A stretch of 63,468 bases of DNA, taken from positions 1 through 63,468 of the forward strand of contig NW_019773671.1 in the NCBI RefSeq assembly GCF_001039355.2, given 5' to 3'. This stretch comes from Lingula anatina. Its lineage: Eukaryota > Brachiopoda > Lingulata > Lingulida > Lingulidae. A program made the translations under genes and the position numbers. Numbering within the stretch: position 1 is the stretch's first letter; every line of letters begins with the position of its first letter. Of the stretch, positions 35,673-48,699 are shown one piece after another. The notes under the pieces were generated by a model. The model was not told the DNA's origin. It did not search any database and saw nothing but the letters and a program-made list of their open reading frames with translations.

Positions 35673-38600
35673 ATGGATTCTTCTGCAAAATACTCTAAAT
35701 GTGGCCAAGAAGAAGAAGCCGAAATGGACGCAAAACGACAGAGACTTGAGGACAATAGTAAGAAAACCTGTGAGACGACCACACAGCAAAACCCAAACTC
35801 TCAAACTGACCACAGCCAGTGGAATCAATGGAGAGAAGCAAATGGATCCGAGTCTGCCGAATCTGTAAATAATAGTAATCCTAATCAAAGAGCAGGTAAT
35901 GCAAATACTGGTTTGAATTACAATGATATTGTCTTTCAAGGGCTAGCTGAGATATTTTTTGTAACTACTTGAACTTTTACCTCAGCCTCAGGTACGAGTA
36001 CTAGTAGTCACCCAGTAGTTATTATGTTAAAAGAAAGAATGTATTTCAAAAACTTACAACATAGAATTCAGTGAAGGGATGAAGGGTAAGTCGAAATTCT
36101 AAACATTTTTCTATTGATTTTTTTTCTTTTGCTTAATGAAAAATGAACATATTATTATTTAATAACTTTGATTTTCCCCCTGACTGCATGTAGGCAGAGA
36201 AACTCACGAGGCAAGTAATGGACTCTCTCCATCAGCTTGGCAATCTCCAGGCAACTTCCCTATGGGTCATCATGGATATGGACCAAATGTGTCTCTGGGA
36301 TATCCAGGGTTTTCTGGACCTTACAACTGTATGGCTGGCCCATCAGGTCCCAGATATCCAGGGTTTTACACACCCTGGTATGTTGTACAAACATTTTTAT
36401 AGATAGATTCATGATGGATTTATCATGATTTAACATGTACACAAACAACATGAACATTCTGAACGAAGCAAAGAAGTCTGTGGTGAAGTAAAGTATAACC
36501 AAAGAAGTACTTAAAGGAAAATTATTGCTTCAGTATCAAGTTCTGATCATATACCGACCATGCTCTGGTAGTTTTACGATTAATAAATTGATTAATGATT
36601 AATAATACATCATTATCTTATAATTTTATTGATCAGTTACCTGTTTTACTAGGAATAAATTTTTATAAAGAATTTATTTTGATTGTGAATTAATCCCTCT
36701 GTTCTCAGGCCACCAGTAGGCATTCCTCCTGCAGGGAACCCAAACTGCTACATGCCAGCCAGGATGCCACATTATGCCAGCTGTCCCATGCCAGGAAATG
36801 AGAGCACACCACCACGTAGAAACCCCAGCAGAAGGAAATACAGACGGCCTGGCAGCAGCTCCAGAGACCATATCAGGTACAAAATGCCTGCCTCGAGCGT
36901 AGAACGCAACATTCCATGGAGCCAGGCTAAGTTTAGGGAAGGTATGATAATGGTGTTTTAATGTATTGTGTCACAAATATTGATTTGATTTTAATTTGTC
37001 ATGTTGGTTTAAAAATTGAACTTTCAGCTCTAATAAATAAACAAATTGTTCATTGATAAGACCATAAGCCAACAATCCCAATGTATTTTTTGCTTTAAAG
37101 ATTAATTGTCAGTTCCAAATGCATTCAAGGTAATTGAAATAAATGAATAAAGTTTTGAAAAAATGTGATAAATATTAAAGGGATAACAACGCTTCCTATG
37201 AGCTCCATGCTCACAAAAAATACATTGTAACAACTCAGAAATACAATAAATTCTTTTTTACCATCAAAATGGCCGTAATTGCAATTATTCTAGAATGTGT
37301 GCTTGCCATCTACCTGACATTCACAGATGGCTACCCTCTGTTATAATGTCAAAAGAGATTATTACAAGAAAAAAAAAAAAAAAAAAAGCGAACATTGTAG
37401 AAAAAAGGGCTTACTTTGAATGTTGGAGTGGATTCATTAACCATTGGCAAGTTTTGGAAAATCATTGATGACCCCAGGAAAATCCATTTTTGCCCAAATG
37501 AACAGTTGTTATCTCTTAAATAACAAGAAAATTCCTGTAAAGCCATAAAGTCAGGTATAACTCACACTACATTTTTGTCATGCAATATAATTAGAACCTA
37601 ACTTTTTCATCATTTCAGAGTTTCACAGATACATGAAGAAACAAGCTTATCAGTATCCACCATGTCAAGATGACAGTGTTGGCATAAACCCAGGAAACAT
37701 CAACCTTTTTCTTCAACAGCAGCAGCAGTGGCAGCAACAACAGCTGAACCTACAACATCAACATTTCTTCAATCAACAACCGCTGCAAGAACAACAACAA
37801 CAACAACAACAGCAACAACTCGAGCAGAACCCTAGAACATTACAACAGCCTGAACAACATTATGCTCAGCTGAACCAAAATATTGTGGGAGAAAATAAGG
37901 AGCAAAGCAATAGCAACCAACCCAGTGGGATTGTATCAAAAAGAAATGAAGCACAAGAGAATCCTTCAGAAGAACACATCACTGCAAAAGATGATGGTGG
38001 CAGTGGTAAAGAACAATCTCTCCCTGCAGAATTTTCATTTCATTTCAACGAAGAAGAGTCACTCCAACCCAAGACAACGCCCTCTAGTGAGGCAATGTTG
38101 CAAGCAGAGGTCAGTGGGCCTCAACAGAGAGACCATGCGATAACTCAATGTGGGATACTGAATTCAGAGCATGGGAACCAGAACCAAGAAGCTGTCGATT
38201 GTATAGGTATTTTTTTTTGTTTTCATGTTTGAGTTAATTTAATCTTATTTGATTATGATGCTTAAGGGTTTTCAGTAGTGCAAATGCTACTCCTTTGGAC
38301 ACTTATTTTTCTTTTGCTCTTATGCATCTTGAAAATCATATATTTGTTGTAAAAAATTCAAACTTTGAGTATATAGTTGTCATTTTAATTGCTGACTTTT
38401 TATTATAAGTTAAAAGAGATTAATAAAAAAGTTGAAAGAGAAATACTGCATGGTTTATTAATGCTTGACTATTTTTACAATTTGCATTAATTTGTATCTA
38501 ATTTATTTTGAACTATGCACCATTTACAACTGCAGATTGCATTGCTGCTTATATGTCCTTTGCTGTTTGTTCTGTGACTACTTTTTTTCCTCACTAGATG

Positions 38601-39445
38601 GTGCTGCTGTAGACCACAACTCCTTGGTCACTCGGCGAGTGGTCTACCCACGTAGCAAGCAGTCAGTGTTCAAGCCTCCACAGCCCATAGGGAAGTTGGT
38701 TTCTGACTACATCGACTTCCTTGCCATGGAGAATGAGCGCGTGACCAACATTTCGCAGGTGTACACGCCGCCCACAGACCTGAACTTTGAGGCGGAGGAG
38801 TACTACCTCCAGGTGCAGATGAGTAATGCTACGTTCCCGTCCCCACTTTTCAAACAGTGGCTTCAGCTCTACCATCCTGCTCTGCAGGTGCACAACTCCT
38901 CACAAGAGGAAGGATCTGGGTTAGGGAATGGAGTTTACAACCAGATCCTCACTGGCAATGACAACAATAATAATAACAGTAACAGCAATGGTCAGTGGCT
39001 GGAGGCCCATGAACTGACCCCATCTATAGGGCCAGGGGTCCTGAGTGAGGACATGTCCAGCTATGAAGTGTCCACTCCTGTGAAGAGCATGTCCGCACTC
39101 CAGAAGGAGCTGTTCTCTCCCAGCCCCTGTCAGCCGGTCAGATCATATCTTGATATTGAAAATGCTCATTTTGATAGCCAGTCTATTGGAGACACAAATT
39201 CACAGGACTCAATATTGGATGGAAACCCTTTGTCTTCTGTCTCGCCTGCATGCTATGACAATGGAAATAATTTAACCTCTTTTAACCCCTGCGAGGGAAG
39301 CAGTGGCTGCAAGGAGACGTCAGGGGCATCATTCAAGGATGTGGAATATGTTGTATACACTAATGTCTCTGCAGTACCTCAGGACAGCTGTCAGGAAGAC
39401 TCTCTCTCAGAGGACAGCTCTGCTAAAATACTGATGCAGTTGTGA
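35673..39445 (+). CDS. Gln-rich protein of unknown function, five exons
   Basis: Exons 35673-35895, 36194-36377, 36709-36941, 37619-38206 and 38598-39445 join in frame to 691 codons ending TGA; all introns are GT-AG. I do not recognise the family. The N-terminus is charged and polar. Residues about 75-200 are Gly/Pro/Tyr-rich with short GYPGF and RYPGF repeats, then an Arg-rich patch (RRNPSRRKYRRPGSSSRD). RNIPWSQAKFREEFHRYMKK bridges exons 3 and 4 and looks like a helix with conserved aromatic residues. A poly-Gln region follows (about residues 231-285), encoded by CAA/CAG. Exon 5 opens with an apparently globular block, RRVVYPRSKQSVFKPPQPIG then KLVSDYIDFLAMENERVTN and FKQWLQLYHPALQ, the best candidate for a conserved domain. 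The tail is acidic and Ser-rich. There is no signal peptide or membrane segment. Composition suggests a nuclear or RNA-related regulator, which is a guess. Confidence 0.85.
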
Positions 39446-42179
39446 AGTTGAATGGATTATATAGATGCGGGGATGTTGTTTGGGGTCATTTATACTGGCT
39501 GTCATCTTGACCAGATTTCCCTGAACCAGGTTTTGTTTTGCACTGAATGCAGTTGTGATTGCACATACATGTATTTTGTGAAACTAAACAGTTTATTGTT
39601 GTTTGGGGTCATTTATACTACTCGTCATCTTGACCAGATTTCCCTGAACCAGGTTTTGTTTTTCTTGAATGCAGTTGTGGTTTCACATACATGTATTTTG
39701 TGAAACTAAATTTATTCATGGTCTATGAGAGGGCAGTAATGGCCAACAGCTCTTGCCTGCTCTAGTTTTGCCTGAGATGCATTGACTTTTGTTAGCCAGG
39801 GGAAAGTAGATTCAAATTCTTTTATCTGTGCAAATTGTGATAAATAGTGCATCGCAACCATTGTGAACTTGTTCATGGCATGTAAAAAGTGTAATAGTTG
39901 TATTGGAATTCTTCCATGTGATGTTTTGCAGGTTGCATTGAGATAATTTTTTTTCATATTTTTAATACTTAAGTTTGTATATTACTATTTTTGTTAAATA
40001 TTACTTGTTTAAAAATGATGCATATTATTTTTGTTTTGAATAGCTATAGATCAAAAGACCAAGATGTTAATAATATATAATTCATAAAATTTATTTTTAC
40101 AATGAATCACGCCCATCAATGTGACCAGTTCTATATTTATACATTAAATATTATTTTAAATTGTGAAAAGGTTCAATCACACTCTTTGTTAATTATTACA
40201 AAATACAAATATAAGTTTTCTTTGTACACAATAATTTGACTAGAGTCTTACTGTTAATAAGTTAATAGCATCAGTACATGATACTTTCTAAGGCATTTAA
40301 TAACTTTCAGTGATAAAATGAATTCATCTATACTGATGACAATTCTGGCAGTATGCTACTGTATGAATCAAACATGATACATAATGTAATAATTTCTCTT
40401 TTTCAGTAAAATTAAGGATGAGGTAAAGCATTTGGGCTAAATTTTACGTTTAATGATTTTTGAAAAAATCTGGGATCTAAGCAACATTTCTCTATCATTA
40501 AACAAGATGTAAAAAATCTTATAAAGTGATAGAAAATAGTACATACATTTCTCAGTTGTTAAGTAGAAAATTATACAAAGGCACATTTAATACATCACAG
40601 TTTTCTACTGTGATACGTAGTTACAAAATACCAACAACCAGATTTCATCACTAACATATTGAGTAAAATGTTCTGGATCACTAAAATGTGGGATTTTTGC
40701 CATCTTTCTAAATACAATACAAAAAATATAGCATTTCTGAATGAATCAGTCATTTTTAAAAATTCAATAAAACAATTTTTTGTTGAAAATAATAATAAAA
40801 ATCCAACTGAAAACTAATATTTCACCTTCGCAATAATGTGAGGGTGAAGAAAGAACATAAAAAATCCCCAAACTTTTTGTAATTAAGAAATACTGAAAAT
40901 ACAAGAGTTATGAGAGAGGCAGCGTTTTCCAGTCCATATGTAAATTCCTTGATTATGTCAAAGTCTTGCTGTTTATGGCACATTGTCAAAGTGAATTCTA
41001 CAGTATTTGAGCAAAGACCCATGTGTGAGTATTACCTTTGAGTAACTGAATGACTACCACTGTTAGGGCATGCATAACATGCAAAGAATATCAATGAAAA
41101 TGTCAGAATCCATAATAAATACCATCCACTATATCAGACTGTAATAACTTAACATCTTAGTTTAGAGTTTAAGCTTTAAAATTTAAAGGTGAAACCTCTT
41201 GCACTGAATATGAAATTAACTATGACAAAGTTCAACTTTGTCATGATTTTCCTAATTCAACAATGAGTAGAAAACGAGAAGTTATTACAAGTTTCCTACC
41301 TTAATGACTAAATCATCTACATTAAAAATTTCCTGTTTTGGCCATAATTCAGATTCATAAGCTTTTCTGAGCAATGTGCTAATTTTAGCACTAAAAAGGA
41401 AAATCCCCTAGGATAATTTGCTGGCACCAAAATGTAATGTACAACATAATATGACATGGTATGGTTTATAATATGATACATTTCTTTTTACAACTAACAT
41501 TATATACAAATTGTATTCAAAACAAAAATGGACGGCAGGCACTGCATAAATTCAATGCCAGTTTATCTTAAATAAGAAAAAAATATACAAAAAACTTGGA
41601 AATTAACATTTGAACAAGTCACTTAAAATGAGACCAGTGGATGGAAATGTGAATAAAAGGCAATAAATATTAAGTTACTGCTTGCTGCCCTTGTAATATA
41701 ATACAGTATCATTTGTTTATATAAATATCCATAATCAGTTTCTTCTTGGATGTGTATAAACTACTTAAAAAGGTCTTTCTCATAAATTACTTTACCTTCT
41801 TTTCTTGGTAATATTAAAATGCAAGTTTTTTTTATTATCTTCACCACCAGTGAATAATACTTATATCCCAGGTCGTGCTTTGAATTCATCAAATGTTTGT
41901 TTTGTATTTGTTTGTAACATCAACTGAACAAGAAAGACTTGGAACAGGGCCTTGGTCAACTGACACCAACTGAAAGACCTTCAAGTTTGAGAAGATATCA
42001 ACATTTATGTAACAGTATGATATATGTCACCTTAAAATAATTTGTGAAAGACACAGTAGTTTGTATCCCCCCCCCCCCAGTTTCTTGGGACTTCATCCTA
42101 TGTTGCAGTCTGTGGCCCACAAACTTCTCAAAGAGTTCAATCCAGTATCATCTTAGCATACGTAGATATTTTTGCTAAA
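39446..42179. other. Convergent 3' region between the Gln-rich gene and SFI1
   Basis: AT-rich, with no coding signal. It should contain the 3' UTRs of both genes. A 123-bp tandem duplication lies at 39477-39712, directly after the Gln-rich gene's stop. A poly-C run lies at 42067-42079. Confidence 0.55.
39477..39712. repeat. 123-bp tandem duplication in probable 3' UTR
   Basis: TTTGGGGTCATTTATACT starts both copies, at about 39479 and 39602, and CACATACATGTATTTTGTG closes both. The copies differ by a few substitutions and a small indel. Confidence 0.85.
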
Positions 42180-45100
42180 TCAGAATTGTTCACTGAAAGG
42201 CATCACCATCGGCAGAGGCGTGTCTACGGAGCTCCTTCCTGATATATAGCTACGATCTGTGGTACAGAGACTGGCATTGGAGCTGCGACAACTTCCCCCT
42301 GAGCTGCTACTGTTGTACTTTTGTCGCCACTGCTGGAAGGTGAGATGCAATTGGTGGCTCTGCTGCTGCTGGCTGCACTTCTTGGCCAGGGACCGCAGCA
42401 GCGCCATCTGTCTCCAGGTCACAAACACCTGTAGGGCAAATTACACACATCTTAGTATATGACATTTTAGGTAGTCTCTTTTTGCTGCATGAAGCACAAA
42501 GTAAATAATGCTGTCTGATTTTTTAGCCAACTTTCAAAAATGAATAGCATTGCTGTCAAAAGAATGTTCTGTGTGGCTCAAATACTGAATCTTGAAAATA
42601 TAAATAAATGAGGTGTATAAAACTGAATTAATTGAAACTGATAACTGAATTTATTCATTGACAAATACTTCATCTTCATGTTCCTCTCAATTTGTTATCT
42701 TATTAATGTGTTGCAAATTTTAGAGTTAATTTCTACATAAATGTGAACATTTAAATTAAGTTCACACTCAACTTCCAACTACAATTTGCATAACGGTTTT
42801 ATTCAAAGGATGTGCAGCATGAAAGATTGGAATGCTGCACAAGAAAAATCAATCAATAAAGCTCTACCAGGTTTACCTGTGTGAGCACCTGTTTGTTGTC
42901 CTGTATCAGCATATTCTTAGACACCTGGGACTGGATCAGAGCTTTTCTCCACTTCCGCCAGCAATGATCAACTTTGTGCTTATGGGCCTGAAAATACAGA
43001 TAACTTTTTAAGACTTTCTGGAGTCTCAGCAATAATTCAGTGCCATTGTTATATAACCTCAAATTGTGATTAAAAAAGTGAAATATTTTTAAAAAATGGC
43101 ATGATGCTTGATAACAAAACATTGTTCATTTTGAAACAAATTTATTTCCCGATACCTTTCACTGTTTTATTCTGATCAATGCTTTTACATACCATCTGCT
43201 TTGCAGCCTTCACCATGGCAACCCTTTGCTTCCAGATCTTAGCGTATCTTGCCACCAGATGGAGCTGTCTCTTCTTTAGTTGCCTAGCAACCAGCACCTC
43301 ACTGCACCATGCATGTAGAACAAGTTTCCTGAAAGGATGAAGAGAACTGATGGTAAGATGGTGGCAAAGTTCTCTGGTTCTTTTAAATTCCATAGCTGTT
43401 CCTCATATGTTATGATAAAAAATTCAGTGCATTAAATGAGAGCAGATGCATGCACCTAAACAAATATAACGTTACAGCTATAATATAAACATCAAATTAA
43501 AAAACAAAAACACTTATAAATCTAAAAAAACTAATATCTTTTGACAAGAGAAAACCTAATGTTGAAACAAGAACTAAGTAAAAGGAACTTCCGAAATGCT
43601 GACTTTTCAAAGCATGATTATAATGGTTTTTCAATTAGTTTCAGTAAACTATTTTGTTTAAGAGATCCTAAATTCTTATTTTTTAAAACTAGAGGTCTTG
43701 GCTATCATCCTACCTCAGACTAGCCTCATAATGCTGCTGTGCCAAGTCCATTAAGTCTCCCTCCATTTGTTTCTCCATCCTCTTCTTATGGACAAACCTC
43801 TTCCACTGCGCCATTGCCCGTCTCATCAACACTCTCTCGTAGTGCTCGTGTGCCTGACGTTCGCAAACTTTCTCAATCCACAATGCAAAGCAATCCTGGA
43901 GAAGCTTTCTTTCATGCATGGCTTGCTTCTGCTTCACCAGAACATTCAGCTGCATGTTGACTTGATAGCGTAGCTTCCACTTGAGAAATGCATGCTGGGA
44001 AATGATGGCAGTTTTGCGCTGCTGGAACTGTGCGCTGAGTTGTTTAAGTTGTTTTTGATGTCGAACATGGTGAAGCCAGGAGAAAAACATTCTGTAGAAG
44101 GAAATAAAATCCAATTAATTTTACAAGCAACACTACTATCCTGCCGTCTTCATTCATCCTGAAATTCTATAAACACTGATAAACCAAATATATAGACAAA
44201 GTTTATAACAAAGTGTATTACCAAAGGACTACATGGAATAAAAAACTTGATATAAATTTCGTCTAGTAATTACTTCCAAGATAGATATACATTTATTACT
44301 ATCAGTAGTATTGTTTTTAACAGGTGTTGATCTACTCTATATGGCATAAAATACTTAATATAAATATTGTCTCGTAATTACTTCCAAGATAAAGATACAT
44401 TTATTACTAACTGTAGTATTGTTCTTAACAGGTGTTGATCTACTCTTATAAAGAAATAAACCATGTCTGTTTTCATCCTTTGTTGCCGTTTTCATCCTGA
44501 GAATTTCCATGCTGCCGCCAAATATTTAGAGAATAGCACATACCTGACTGTGAGCGTCTGCTGGTAGTGTGCCGCGGCACGGTGCTGCACCCTGGTGTTC
44601 TGATGCCAAGTAAGGAATGCTGACCTGAGGTTATTACGTGCAAAACTTGTCTGCAGCTCCTGACATCTGGCCATTCTGGCTCTCTTATCTGCACAGCAAT
44701 GGTAAATATATCATTATCACACCATGTCTAACAGTGACTCATTTTATTCAAAAACTCACTTAAATACATTTTTGACATTTAAGAAATAATAATGTAACTT
44801 TATTTATATGATGTGACTATCATCAAGTATATTCTGATAAATAACAAAATTTATCATCAATAAAATAACATGTTTTATTGGGACAATTAAGATTTATGCA
44901 CAGTCAAGTCATATTTCATCACTGCACTGAACATAAACAGAATTGACTTAAATGGTATTTAATGCATTTCAATGATAATTTAAGCCTGCATACCATGTGC
45001 CCACTTATGCCACGACACTACTATCCTCAGCAAAACGGAACCTTCGTAACGTTTCTCAGCTCTCTGTCTTAATGTCTCGTCATGCCACTTGACAAACATC

Positions 45101-45437
45101 CTGTTTACAAGTTTGTGGTTTCTCTCCTCCAGGTGGTGCTGCAGTAGTTTCTTACGCCTGGCACTGCCCTTGAATTCTTTCTTCCAGATCTTCATCGCAA
45201 CAATGAGCTGAAAGGGAAAACAACTTTCAATAAATAACATACTGGAGAAGATGATACCCTAACATATATGCCATCAATTCTCTTTTTCTATTGAAGTTTT
45301 AGTGTGCACAAATAATAATTCTCTGAATTTGGCAAAACTCACTCCAAAATGGACAAATTTTTTGTTTCATTTTTTTAGATATATTTTGGTAATTGTTAAC
45401 CTTATATCAACAGCAGTTATTTTGATTGTTCATCTGT

Positions 45438-45474
<37 letters not shown>

Positions 45475-48058
45475 GGAGGAGGAGGAGGAGGAGGAGGGGG
45501 GGGGCAGAGTTTCTCACCTGGTCTGTGTGTCTCTTGTCCAAGTACAGCTGAAGTTTGTAAGCAAGATCTTTCTTCTTTTCTGTAAACTCCAACCAGCCTT
45601 GGAAAGCACTGCAATAACAATAAATAATAACATTAAAATAATAATAATAATAATAACTTTATAATTAAGGTAAAACATAGTGACACAAAGAAGGTCAATT
45701 AACATTTTTTAAACTGCACAAATTTTTCAACAACTTAACATCAATAGTATGCAATTTAGAATGAAGATTCCACAGAAATTAGTGCTACAGTGATATAATA
45801 ATAATAGTATAAACTTTATAATTCCAGTACCTTGCTACCAAGCTGTCTATATAGTGTTGTTCAGCACAGTGCAGCTTCCAATATGTCTCCTTCCAGTGAG
45901 TAAACACTCGGCTCAACTGACGTCTACGGAACTTGTCCTGCAGCTGCAACGCCATATTTTCCTGTGTCAGGTTCCTTTGTGCTTTCCAGCGCCAAAGACG
46001 GCCCAGGATGTACACCTTGCCCTTAAGAGACAGCTTGTTCTGGAGCCGGCCCCTCCAACACTTGAACGCCTGGAAAATAACAGAATTTTACATGTAAACA
46101 TGAAGTGTTTTTGTAAGTGCACCAAGTCACATGACAATGAAACAATCAAAGAACGAAACAAAGAAAGTCACAGTAACAACAGTATCCATGAAATTCGCCA
46201 AAATAGTAACAAATTGTGCTATCTATGGACATATAACAAAATTAAATGTCAATAAAAGAAATTTTTGTTGTCTACGTTGTCTACAATTGTTATCAAATGG
46301 AAAGGCAGTGTATATGATATTTAAATCTAAACAAATGTTTGAGTTTGTGTATTTGTAAAAAGATGATTTACAGACATGATGCAGTGACTGATCAAATTCT
46401 TTTAGGACCAACATATAATTTCTGACAGTCTGATCAATAATTATATGATCCAACCTGTAAATGATTTTTTTTGGCAATGTTCAATTTACAACTGTGGACC
46501 AGGATATCAGTTCAAATTAGTTTTATGAAGCTGCTCTTCTTGTAATGTGTTGCCAAAACTGTAGTGTTCAAAACCAAGCAAATTGTTGTTAATCATGTAT
46601 GTTTATATTTATAGAATCAATAACAACACATTAGCAGGACAGCATAGTTCATCAATTTAACCACATACCATAGCCAGGAGAACTTTTCTCCTCTGTCTCT
46701 CCCCTCTAGACTGCTGTGTCCTCTGCTTCCACTTCTTGGCCATCTTGACCACATTGTGATGAACTCTGAGCTGGTGTAACTCACTTTCTGCCTTACTACG
46801 CAGCCAGTCTGACTTCCAGGCCAGGAATACACGTCTTAGCTGGAACATGATGTCAAAGTACATGATCAATTATCAAAATTCAAGCATACTAAATATCTTA
46901 ATTGTATATTTTCTATTTCTAATGACTATATTTTACAACACTGCTTTCTTAAAAATAAACGTAGCTTTTTTCATAACAATTAATAAATATGATTGTTTCA
47001 ATTAAAAAGTTAACATATTTAAAACTCTACTTTTCTCACATTTCTAGTAAGTTTTACCTTGTTTTCCTGTTGCCTCACAACAAAGTTAGACAACCTTTCA
47101 GCAAGCTCCTTCTTTCGTTGCGCCAGCTTCTGCCATGCATGAAAACTACGCGACAGTAATGAAGCGTGGTAAATCTTCTGCATCTGTTGGCACTTGTGAG
47201 TCTCCGCCTTCCAGGTCCTGAAAGTCTTCGCCACAGCGCGCAGCCTCAGTCTGGCTTCCAGTTGTTCACCAACCGCTGACTGCAAGTGACGCTCTGTAAA
47301 AACAAGGATAGACCAGTGCACATGGTAAAGTTAATTAAACAGAAAAGTCAGTTATTGAGGAATCAGACAGGCTGCTGTTAAGCATAAAACATCTATGGAA
47401 AGAAGGTCTTGGAGTATTCATTGCATGTTGACCTGTGCATCCATTTGTGGAAATGTGAAATCACGTGTAGCAGTGCAACTTCTTTGACTTCACCTTCTAA
47501 CATGGCAGTAAGTAAACATAATTTTTATGTACAAGACCTTAAAACTATACAAGTAAAGTATCATCTCACCTGCTGCCCAGAAGTGCCACCTTTCCAGTAT
47601 ATCTGCCAGGAACTCCTTCCACACCAGCACATATCTCTGCTCTGCCAGGTACGTGTTGCGATATCGCCTCTGCCAACCTCTCAGTGCTGCCCTCTTCAGT
47701 CTCTTTTGACAGAACTCTTCACTCTTGGCTCTCAAGTCTGATCTTTCTCTTGTCCAAGTGAGCCAGCCTCGGAAACATCTGAAGAGATAATTCAATGATC
47801 TTAATGTTTGAGACACACTGGAAATTGCCTGAGTGTAAAGCAACCAACAGGATTATACTAGTTGCAGGCAGGACTACACAGACTATATGTACCTGTGCCT
47901 TTCAAATGTCTAGCTTTATTCCATCATCCTGTGATATGTTTTAGACCCAAGCTGGTTAACAAATCAACCATGTCTGAATACAATTAACCAAGTAACTAAG
48001 TTAAACTTTTTCTTCTGTTATTTGTAATTATCATTACTGTCATTATAACAGGTAGCAT

Positions 48059-48105
<47 letters not shown>

Positions 48106-48624
48106 CTCGTATTCCTCAAAATTATCCATTTTAAAATATTCTTTCTTATGAAAATTCAACAAGTTTCTAAACTTCTCTCCCTCAATTAATGCACAGGAGT
48201 CTTACAGAAGGTGTAACATTCCCCCTCCCAGGCCAATATCTCCCTCACCCCCCCCTCCCCAAAACCCTATCTCATTCCTCTTACCTTTTCACCAGGGAGC
48301 AGCTGTGATAGCGCTTCACTTCCTGTAGCTGCGTGTACCTCATCACCCACACATGCATGCAGTAACGCAGACTCTTTGTTTGAATCTTACGCTGCACGTA
48401 GTTTCCAAGGCCACTCAGTCGCGGGCTTTCTGCTGTCAGAGACACCTCACACTGCTGTTTGTCTTGATGCTGAGAGAGAGATTCAATAAAAATAGATAAC
48501 ATTTTTCTCAATAATTTTGTCTAGGGTAAATATCTGTGACTAAGGAAATACTGTTGAAATTTCAAGAAAAATTATTTTTCCCCATACAGGAGTCTTATAC
48601 CCATTGTATAATTTCTGCATGTTT

Positions 48625-48699
<75 letters not shown>

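Noticed and set aside
45854-46255. 133-codon plus-strand ORF
   Set aside because: It overlaps an SFI1 exon (46069-45831) on the opposite strand and has no domain of its own.
48059-48102. Poly-A tract as evidence of a retrocopy
   Set aside because: No transcript-like sequence or element end is recognisable in front of it, so it is listed only as a simple repeat.
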